Source: Halichondria panicea
Lineage: Eukaryota; Porifera; Demospongiae; Suberitida; Halichondriidae
NCBI RefSeq assembly: GCF_963675165.1
Contig: NC_087393.1
Coordinates: forward strand, 3,725,502 to 3,789,501
DNA: 64,000 nt
Direction of reading: 5' to 3'
The notes under the pieces were generated by a model that did no database searches, was not told where the DNA came from, and worked only from the letters and a program-made list of their open reading frames with translations. Both the position numbers and the translations under genes were made by a program. Below are positions 45,110 through 64,000 of the stretch, piece after piece; position 1 is the first letter of the stretch; each line of letters begins with the position of its first letter.

Positions 45110-46454
45110 ATGGCCGAAGGTCGTGGTGATCCCCCGGCCATTTTCACCCCTCAAGAGGAGGAATACATTCGCGAATATGAGGAAAATGGGGACATTGATC
45201 AACAGCTCCTGAGGGACAAAGACGTTGCCTCTCAGAAACTATGGATGTCCTTCCAAGACTCAGCCACTGCTGTGGCTCATCTTTTCAGAGGTAATTCTTT
45301 CACTTTGTTTAACAGATTTTTGAATAGGCACTGACAGTGTACAAATAATTATTTATGTATGTTGTGGAGCATCGTTATTTATAATACACACACACGCACT
45401 CAGTAGCGAAGTGCTGAATGGTATAGTGTATTAACAGATAGTTGTGCGCCTTATGTTCATTTTGTGTGATCACCGTCAGCTTGTTATTTATGTGTGTGAT
45501 GGTCATGCCCAATTACGTGACACGTGTTCATTATCCACAAGATCTCTTCGATGGTGCCCAATCTTATTTGATCACTTATTGGCATTCCTGTCCATGCAGA
45601 TTGTCAGTACCAAGCTGGAGTAAAAGCTTGGGTGCCTTTCCATGAGAGTGCTAGTGCTGTAACTCATCTATATAAAGGTACAGACTATAATAGAAGCTTA
45701 AAACGGTCTACTCTAAAAAGTTGGTTACCCTCTATGATTCAATTTATACAAGTTGTAGCAAGTCACCTCTGTGCTACAGCCACTGTTGGTCTACCCAAAA
45801 AGTGTGTCGTCTATAAACAGGTTTAACCAAGAGTTCATAAGTTTCACTGTAACATTTTTGTAGGTGTTTCCTTTTTATGTGTATTTCAGCTTCTGTAAGC
45901 TATAATTATTTTGTATGTGCACTAGCTCCTTATCTGCTCTTAGCCTCTGTGGTTTGGCGGTGCTTTGTAGTTAGACTTGTATTGTAGTTGTTGCTCGTGT
46001 ATTATTCTGACGTACAAGCTGTACTCCCTCTTTAGACTCCGTGGATGTGTGTCGGCAATGCTGTGATTCAGGAATAAAGTATGGACAACGAAAAAGAACT
46101 AAAGAAATTGTATCGTGGGTTAAAAGAAAACGCAAACATATCAAGAGAGAAGAACTGCTAGCCTTTCTCCTGGATAAGCCGTATTCAGAGTCCTCTAAAC
46201 ACGAAGATTTTGAGCCATCTGTTGGGCACCAATTAAGTGGGTTGTCACTGGGTCACATGTGTCCATCTGGAATAAACCATTACCAATCCCCGTCGTATCC
46301 GTCCCCGAGTGTGTCTCCAAGGAGAAGACTGTGCAGAGAAGACAGTGACGGAGAGACTGTGGTCAATTCTAGCGGACGGAAACGATCAGCAAACAGCAGT
46401 AGTCTCGATGTGGAGTCTGGGTTTAGCCCAATTGCTAAACGTATAAGACTGTGA
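45110..46454 (+). CDS. HAPSTR1: HAPSTR1 (C16orf72) stress-response protein
   Basis: Three exons, 45110-45290, 45600-45677 and 46036-46454, in phase, 225 residues. The hallmark is two repeated helical motifs, KLWMSFQDSATAVAHLFR and AWVPFHESASAVTHLYK. They are followed by SVDVCRQCCDSGIKYGQRKR, then TKEIVSWVKRKRKHIKREEL and LLAFLLDKP. Human C16orf72 has the same series of motifs. The C-terminus is Ser/Pro-rich with basic clusters (KRSANSSS, IAKRIRL) that could be a nuclear localisation signal. In mammals the protein works with the ubiquitin ligase HUWE1 in stress signalling; a shared role in the sponge is inference. Exons 1 and 2 each end with one copy of the motif, which suggests old exon duplication. 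Confidence 0.92.
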
Positions 46455-46864
46455 TTGTGTTATTTATTGTTACTATAGCTATTATGGCATCACATGAATT
46501 TTGTTGTTCAGTCATTTACCCTCGATCATGATATAGATCTGCTGATTCAAAAATACTACCCCGGTATGATCAGTTTTTGAAGTATGGCCCCGCGATATAA
46601 AATTATGGTGTTAATTTCTGTTGAAGTCATAAAAGCTGTGTGGTCTAGGGGCGTGACCAACTATGGTTTTCAGTAAACAAAAATAATGGGTGGGGCTCGT
46701 TTGCACTTTTTGAGGTTTTGCCAGAATCTCTAAAACAGCAGCTCTAACCTTCTGCTATTTCTGTAAGAGCTCACAGCAAAGATATCTAAGACAGTTAGGT
46801 GTATGTAGAGAGTGTAGGTTAGATACACAGCAGGTGATCAAGCTATACTACAAAAGTGGTTCCA
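46455..46864. other. Gap between HAPSTR1 and the ankyrin-SAM gene
   Basis: 410 bp without a gene. The genes are in tandem, so this holds the HAPSTR1 3' UTR and the next promoter. Nothing else was recognised. Confidence 0.5.
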
Positions 46865-48216
46865 ATGTCAGACACGCCCACATTGTTTGCTCCTCATCAA
46901 GCTGCGAAAGAGGGTAACCATCCTCTTCTCAAGAAAGCCAGCAGGAAGGATGTTAATAGAGGGGATCAAGATGGATGGACGGCTATGCACTGGGCAGCCT
47001 GGAATGGGAATCCAGAATCACTCAAAATACTTATTTCGAAGGGGTAAGTCGACATGTACGTAGCTCATCTCTTTTAACAGTGCAGTAGACTACTACACTA
47101 GCTATTAAACAAGATGCCATGATAGCTAGATCTACTGCATAATTATGTACTATTATTGGGACTAGCATTAAAAATACAAACATACCATGTTACTAGCTAG
47201 AGCTGACACACATGTTGAATATCTAGTACACTATAAAATCCACCTACAGAGGAGAGGTTGACAATCCTGATAACAAAGGAAGTACTCCACTTCACATTGC
47301 AGCAACATATGGCCATGAACAAGCACTGGAACTGTTAATCGGCAAGAATGCAAATCTGTTTGCACTGGATAATAATGGCAGGACAGCTGCCAAAGTGGCT
47401 GCTTCCCACCAAAAAGTTGATTGCTGTCGATTCCTCGATACTCTGGGTGTCCGATGGGAAGTACAAAACCATGAGCTTGTAACAAAGCTTAAAAAGAAGG
47501 CAATGAAGGATCTTCAAAAACGAACAAAGAAGGTTGGTGAGTCAAGTGGCACACGAACACCAGCTTCATACGACTATTCAACTGCTCCTTCTGGTCTCTC
47601 TGGAAGCCCTCGAAAGGCTGCAAGACCTCCGCGTCCATCTTCCGGTGGCCCTACCGGAGGAAAGGGTGCCAAACTATCTCTGCAAGACGCGCTTCGTCAA
47701 AACTTTGAGCTTCGTACAACAGACTCCACGGAGAACATAGGCGATGGTGGACTAGGAGCAAGTAATAGTGCAACCGAGCTAAATTATCCAGGCTCAGGCA
47801 GCAGTACATTTCGAACAGTACGTCGACCAAACCAAGGGCCTCTCATTAATGCTCTCTCTGGACTACCACTTAAAATTGAAGCTGACGATGCAAAAAATGT
47901 ACCCGGGGCTATAGTGGCAGGTTCAAACTCAAATGGACACCGATTACCAAGTATGCAATTAATTGGATCCCAAGCTACTTCCTTCAAAAACGACTCCCCA
48001 CTCTCAACCTTCCTGCATTCATTGGACCTCGTTGATTACGTCGAGAACTTGCACAAAGAGAAGCTGGATCTAGAAGCACTTGCAATGTGCAGAGAGGAGG
48101 ATTTGACTAGCATTGGACTTCCTCTAGGCCCGCGAAAGAAGATTTTAAATGCTATTCTTAAAAGACGTCGAATTATCGCTAGTCCAAGCAAGAAAATGAC
48201 TGAGTCAGAATTCTAG
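46865..48216 (+). CDS. Ankyrin-SAM scaffold, USH1G (Sans) / ANKS4B-like
   Basis: Two exons, 46865-47043 and 47250-48216, in phase, 381 residues. The first ATG is at 46865 (MSDTPTLFAPHQAAKEGNHP). Three ankyrin repeats follow: WTAMHWAAWNGNPESLKILI, STPLHIAATYGHEQALELLI and GRTAAKVAASHQKVDCCRFL. Then come a basic helix (LVTKLKKKAMKDLQKRTKK), a long Ser/Gly-rich linker and a SAM domain (LSTFLHSLDLVDYVENLHKE, KLDLEALAMCREEDLTSIGL, PLGPRKKILNAILKRRR). The C-terminus ESEF is a possible PDZ ligand, comparable with the DTEL-type ends of the vertebrate proteins. Those proteins scaffold harmonin/myosin-VII complexes in stereocilia and microvilli. In a sponge, choanocyte microvilli would be an obvious place to look, but that is inference. 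USH1G and ANKS4B are vertebrate paralogues, so no single symbol is given. Confidence 0.88.
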
Positions 48217-48544
48217 ACATGCATCACTTAAAATAATAGAGAAAAAGGAACTCATCTGTTTTGTAACCTATAGTTAATTCTACTTGCTATTAAATTATAT
48301 TATGTGTATACTGTACTAGCTACATGTTTAATGTCTTTTTTTAATACTGAGATTTAGTTATGTGTGGACAACATGGTTTTACAATTAATGCACAGAGTGA
48401 AATAAGTGACCAAAAGTTGAGCATTGTCTTGATACGACACAGCAGAGTTATGATGGCACACATGTGTATACTACATGTATTATACAAAAAGTAAGAGCCA
48501 AACTTAATACCTGAAAGATGTAATTGGCATGACATGTATTAAAG
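48217..48544. other. Gap between convergent ankyrin-SAM and USP7 genes
   Basis: AT-rich 3' UTR sequence of both genes. No other feature was seen. Confidence 0.5.
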
Positions 48545-59821
<11,277 letters not shown>

Positions 59822-60290
59822 CGTCTTCCTCCAGTCTTGCTTGTGTTCTCTCTTTTGCTTGCCTGCTTCCAGTGGAAATACTTTAATTGACTTCTTAGCT
59901 AGCTTGAGACGAGACAGTAACCCGTGGCTATTTGTCTTTCCCCGAGAGCTCTTTGAGGGAGCTAAGTTTCCTGTGACTTTAGAGCCGAAAGAAATCGTAG
60001 TCACAGGATCTTTGCTGATCTTTACACCGATTTTGCTTTACTAGTACTCGAAGCAAAAAAAAAAAACAAGATTTATCTTGGCGCTTGGTCTTGAACATGT
60101 GCCACTAGCAGTATGGTAGTAATCGTCAAAATAATAAATCCTAAATGAACAGTAACATGTACACTTAGCCTCGAATTCAGACCGATTAAAAATTAATCAG
60201 CCTGGATTCGGCCTGGATTCGAGGCTAATGTACACTGTGCATGTATGCCAGTAATATAAAGTTTTTGCCTGCCACTGTTGTGCATAGTAC
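59822..60290. promoter_or_regulatory. Shared promoter region, USP7 / METTL22
   Basis: 469 bp separate the divergent start codons. The minus-strand frame stays open upstream of the USP7 ATG as far as about 60004, and further to an in-frame stop near 60045, but has no other ATG. It is probably 5' UTR. A short inverted pair (TAGCCTCGAATTCAG / CTGGATTCGAGGCTA) lies at 60169-60228. Confidence 0.5.
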
Positions 60291-62138
60291 ATGGCATCCT
60301 CAGTAGGTGATACTTTCCTTTCCGACGTACACGTTGGAACGTTTGGATCATTATCAAATCAAGTTAGTCATTAATTTATGTATATTCGACTCGTACTATA
60401 AATAATTTCTCTCTATATACAGGGCACCCTTATTACACGATTTATTTTCCATCTGCAAAATAATTCTTCATTAGACTTCTTTTCTGACGATCAACCTACT
60501 GAAGACGTGGATGGAGACATTGAAGTCGCTAGAAGATCATCTCTGTTTGAGAACGGAGTACTGAGCATTGGTAAACAGCTCTGTGGCAACTCATTGCTTT
60601 GGGGGCCCAGCATAGAACATTGTTTTGAGAAAGAAACCCCTTGGTGCAGTTTAAACGTTACAGCAACTTGGTTAGGACTTAATTGAAACACCTATCTGAG
60701 TACTGGCTTTCTAATTGGCACAGGCTAATGGTTGATTCTCGCTTGTTGTAGTGGGAAGCCTGTATAGATAACCTACTCCAATCTCTTGTAAGTATATCTA
60801 CCATGAGCCCTCAGCTTTAATGGTACGTCTTCACAACTCACACATGTACATACGTTATGCAAGGTGAGATGATTTCCATCCTCATACCCCCCTCCCGTGC
60901 ACAGAGCATGCCATGTCAACCACACTTCCCAATGTGGGACTGCAAGTGTGGAGAGGAGCACTACTAATGAGTGATTACCTACTGGCTCACTCGGAAAGTG
61001 TAGAAGGAGCCATTGTGCTGGAGCTGGGGGCTGGCACTGGGCTGGTTAGTCTAGTTGCAGCCATAGCCGCCGCACAGGTGTTCTGTACAGGTCAGTAATA
61101 ATTGTCACAAGTATATCTTATACATTTCTTCTTACATTAACTGATGACTGTACTGTGTCTGTACTTTTCTGCATTTTGATGCAGACACTGGTAAAGAAGT
61201 GATGGAAGTATGCCAGCGAAATGTTATTAGGAATTCTAATGAAGTAACTGGAAATGTGTTGGTGAGGGAAATCAATTGGACACAGCCATTTGTCAGTTCC
61301 TTATCTGGTATGTCGCTTTCAAGACTGTCATGTTGTTGTGGACGTTTACTTCGTGAGAAATTGATTAGCTATAGGCGATTATCGCCTAATTAATATTGCA
61401 TCATGTGTTACACACAACATATACAGATTGCACAATTCCTGAAAATGACTTGAGACAACTTTCTATGGCTGATTACATTATCGCCTAATTTGCATCATGT
61501 GTTACACACAACACAACATATAATTACTCAGTGTGCAAAACATTCTATATGCTGGGAATACAGATAGCACAATTCCTGGGTGGACAGAAAATGACTTGAG
61601 ACAACTTTCTATGGCTGATTACATTGTTGCCACTGATGGTACATACATACATGTACATGAAGATTATTACATACATGTATCTATCTGGCTGCATGTATAT
61701 AATATTATACTCTACCTATACACACACATACATCTGTTGGCAGTGATATACAGCGACAAATTGACCGATGCTTTCCTGTCTTGCTTGGCCCAACTTCATT
61801 TTAAACTGAACAAAACTCCTACTATATTGCTCGCATTTGAAAGAAGGTATATATGGCCCTTGCATATATAATTACAGCGTAGGAAATTTAGATCATAGGC
61901 ACCGTGCAGGCGTAACTGCAATTATTATGTCACATGTGTTTGTAATGAATACACCCTATGTAGAATAAACTTCACAATAGAGGACTTAGCACCTGTGGCT
62001 CCAGCATACAATCATTTTATGAGTTGCTTGGAAACCATGTACTCGACTGGCAATAATGGAGTGGCTGTATCGTTCAAAGCAGAGCAACTCTCAACAGAAT
62101 TTGAGCAATATTTCGAATACAAACGTGTTAAAGAATTG
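60291..62138 (+). CDS. METTL22: METTL22-type protein-lysine methyltransferase
   Basis: Seven exons are in phase: 60291-60362, 60423-60570, 60905-61090, 61185-61307, 61564-61638, 61744-61846 and 61964-62138 (294 codons). The start is MASSVGDTFLSDVHVGTFGS. The seven-strand methyltransferase core shows the pre-core MSTTLPNVGLQVWRGALLMS and the SAM-binding loop VLELGAGTGLVSLVAAIAAA, then CTDTGKEVMEVCQRNV and the post-II motif MADYIVATDVIYSDKLTDA. Next come FERRINFTIEDLAPVAPAYN and FEQYFEYKRVKEL. This order matches human METTL22 closely. The final short exon was not located: after KEL there is a GT donor, while reading through would add about ten residues to a TAG. A broken duplicate of exon 5 lies at 61437-61490. 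Confidence 0.88.
61383..61490 (+). repeat. Partial tandem duplicate of METTL22 exon 5
   Basis: The sequence CATCATGTGTTACACACAAC plus an exon-like block (CTIPENDLRQLSMADYII) precedes the real exon 5 at 61564-61638 (STIPGWTENDLRQLSMADYI). The duplicate has an acceptor-like ATACAG. It lacks nine bases (the codons for G-W-T), and it lacks the donor: the frame ends in TAA. It is probably not spliced in. Confidence 0.75.
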
Positions 62139-63259
62139 GTGAGTGCTATAATAATTATCGCAACAACTATATAGGCCCCTTCTTTATAAACCATAATAGC
62201 TCTCTATAAATCTCAACGGATGTGCTCCAGCCAAGTTATAATTATTATTGTACATTGACAGTGAGTTTTTAAAAACTCAGGAGCATAATTTCTTATTGAG
62301 GCGGGGATCCGTTTACAATTGTAATACTCATAACAATTAATACTGATGCAAGTGCCTCAATTTTTCTGTACGCAATTAGTTCAGGGCCGTAGATAGTTCA
62401 AGTTTGCAGGGGTGGCAAAATTATAGCTGTACAATCAGTTTTACTAAAAAAAGTAAACTGTTATTTTTTTGTTCATGGCGACTTGTAACTTGCTGTAGCA
62501 CCAACTTAGCTGTAGCACCAACTTAGCTGTTTATGGAGCAACTAAGGAAAAGTAGCTTGAACTAACAAGGTACTCTAGGATTTCAGAAAGAGCAGGACAA
62601 AATAATAGGGCGCTGAATTTTCAAAAAAGGTCATCGCCGTTTCACACTGCATGCAATGAGCATGCACATTAAAATAGCCCTGCCCACACATCAATTGCGA
62701 TAAAGTGTGCAGATAAAATTTATTATTAATTATTGTGGCTAAAACTAGATCTAGAATGCGGCCCTGTAGTTAGACACTGTTTTGGAGGTATCTATGGATT
62801 TAGAAGCCCAATGCACTGATTTAGTATCCCGAGCATAGCGAGGGTACTGCAAGTGGCTGAGAGCTTCTAAATCACGTGGACACCGAAAAAACAGTGTCTA
62901 ACTCAATACTAGTTGCGCATGCGCAAACCGATCACTTGGCAATGGGATATTAGGTATACTAAGTAAGTGGCAAGTATACTAAGTCCCGTAGTATACCTCC
63001 TCTGACGCACTTTTCCCATGCATGTACTTCCGATGTAGATCTTATCAACTAGTGTCTAATGATTGCTATGCATGATCTTTCATGAAAAGTATATACACGT
63101 GCTTGCATGAAACCTAATTGTTTATCTCTAGGGTCCGTCAATTTACTTTCAGTGTTTGTTTTGAATAGATAAATGCACTTCTTGTGAATTAGCTTATAGT
63201 TGTGCTTTAAAATCAGTCTCATTGCTGTAGCTCATTTTACCATTCGATCAAGACTTACT
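62139..63259. other. Gap after METTL22 with repeat fragments
   Basis: It may hold the last METTL22 exon and 3' UTR. At 62390-62475 there is a fragment like the interior of the 19184-19394 MITE (TTTTACTAAAAAAAGTAAAC). At 62770-62910 an imperfect inverted repeat surrounds GTATCCCGAGCATAGCGAGG: AGACACTGTTTT, then AAAACAGTGTCTAAC. No other gene was seen. Confidence 0.45.
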
Positions 63260-64000
63260 ATGAATCAGTTCATAAGTATATTTTTGCTGCTTCTGTTTCT
63301 GTACATCAATTTAGTACCCGTTTTTACTAAGTCAGTATTATGTGTCAGCGAAAGTAGTAACTGTAGTAAGTATACTGAGTGCAAAGATTGTCACCCTCTT
63401 CAATGGTATATGAAAAATGAATCATTCAAGTCAAATTCCACATTTTTCTTTCTTCCTGAACGGCACAAGCTGTGCAACAGCATGAACATAAGAAATGTAT
63501 CACGTTTGACATTAGAGGGAAGCAAACAGTCTACGAAAAGGAGTGAGATTGCTTGCTGCTTTAACAAAACTGGAGGAGGTGTGTCTTTTTTAGACGTAAC
63601 TAATGTAAACTTGACAAATATCACGTTCACAAAGTGTGGAATCGATAACAATTACACATCGGATAATTTTACCGTTCATGCAACTGTCTCTTTCCGTTAC
63701 TCATCCAACATTACTCTATCTGGTGTTGTGATCGACGGTAGCACTGGTTTTGGCTTACATGTTGATAGAGTGTACGGTTTCATCAGAGTCCAAGACTCCG
63801 TATTTAAATATAGTACTAACGTCAGTCACAATTGCAGTCACAATTGGACTTACAAGTACACAGGAAACGCAAGGTTCTATTACGGAAATGACTCTAAGAA
63901 AGGTTCGTCGTTAGTTATTAAAAACTCTAGTTTCCTATATGGACATGGTTACAGGTATAACGGTAGAAGACCTGACAGCACTGGACTTCTCATTCTTATT
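63260..64000 (+). CDS. Secreted or membrane-anchored Asn-rich protein, likely beta-helix, 3' end beyond window
   Basis: One uninterrupted frame of 247 codons runs from ATG 63260 to the window edge with no intron. The start is a clear signal peptide (MNQFISIFLLLLFLYINLVP). The mature part begins with clustered cysteines (CVSESSNCSKYTECKDCHPL). Short strand-turn units then follow, rich in Asn, Ser and Thr: VSRLTLEGS, VNLTNITFTKCGIDNN, SNITLSGVVIDGSTGFGLHV, GFIRVQDSVFKYS, SSLVIKNSSFLYGHG. This periodic N-(I/L)-T-(F/L) pattern is that of a right-handed parallel beta-helix, and there are many N-glycosylation sites. Large intron-poor families of such proteins are, from memory, common in sponge genomes. 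Ligand and role are unknown. Confidence 0.75.
   Translation, partial: MNQFISIFLLLLFLYINLVPVFTKSVLCVSESSNCSKYTECKDCHPLQWYMKNESFKSNSTFFFLPERHKLCNSMNIRNVSRLTLEGSKQSTKRSEIACCFNKTGGGVSFLDVTNVNLTNITFTKCGIDNNYTSDNFTVHATVSFRYSSNITLSGVVIDGSTGFGLHVDRVYGFIRVQDSVFKYSTNVSHNCSHNWTYKYTGNARFYYGNDSKKGSSLVIKNSSFLYGHGYRYNGRRPDSTGLLILI

Noticed and set aside
46036-46454. Separate gene for the HAPSTR1 C-terminal exon
   Set aside because: Phase and motif order join it to exons 45110-45290 and 45600-45677.
59822-60004. Upstream extension of the USP7 first exon (VTTISFGSKVTGNLAPSKSS)
   Set aside because: The frame is open but has no ATG before an in-frame stop, so it is probably 5' UTR rather than coding.

Overview
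The window looks like nuclear DNA of a demosponge, most likely Amphimedon queenslandica or a close relative. It is AT-rich and packed with short-intron animal genes. It carries two copies of a receptor-like gene and the start of a secreted asparagine-rich gene, both of a style I associate with sponge-specific families. It is also full of small inverted-repeat elements in introns. The species assignment is inference; no search was possible. All products are called from exon translations compared with remembered family features, and splice sites were placed by eye.

Layout, left to right. 1-4193: copy 1 of a segmental duplication, holding a four-exon receptor-like gene (+) and three stray eIF3b exons (-). 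4515-16154 (-): intact eIF3b, whose 4.04-kb intron (6785-10825) contains copy 2 of the receptor-like gene on the opposite strand. 16333-18736 (+): an I-BAR/SH3 protein of the IRSp53/BAIAP2 family. 19041-23354 (-): a PH-START lipid-binding protein. 23741-27731 (+): PICK1 (PDZ-BAR). 28146-30016 (+): an SLC15/POT-like transporter. 30967-36013 (-): a WIPI/Atg18 autophagy protein. 37564-44504 (-): release factor eRF3. 45110-46454 (+): HAPSTR1/C16orf72. 46865-48216 (+): an ankyrin-SAM protein like USH1G/ANKS4B. 48545-59821 (-): deubiquitinase USP7. 60291 to about 62.1 kb (+): METTL22. 63260 to the window end (+): a secreted protein, cut by the edge.

The genes are mostly housekeeping: translation initiation and termination (eIF3b, eRF3), membrane bending and trafficking (I-BAR/SH3, PICK1, PH-START, WIPI) and protein turnover and stress (USP7, HAPSTR1). 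Four pairs sit head to head with 0.2-0.6 kb between start codons. Several neighbours are also neighbours or same-arm genes in humans: eRF3/HAPSTR1/USP7/METTL22 (16p13) and PICK1/BAIAP2L2 (22q13). This suggests very old gene linkage kept in this window.

The most unusual structure is the duplication at 1-12.1 kb. A receptor-like gene nested antisense in an eIF3b intron was copied together with neighbouring eIF3b exons to a place past the eIF3b stop codon. The extra exons are now non-coding, and one has lost a conserved residue. Three transposable-element insertions, two of them with recognisable target duplications, are present in only one copy. No CRISPR array, rRNA, intact tRNA or autonomous transposon ORF was seen.
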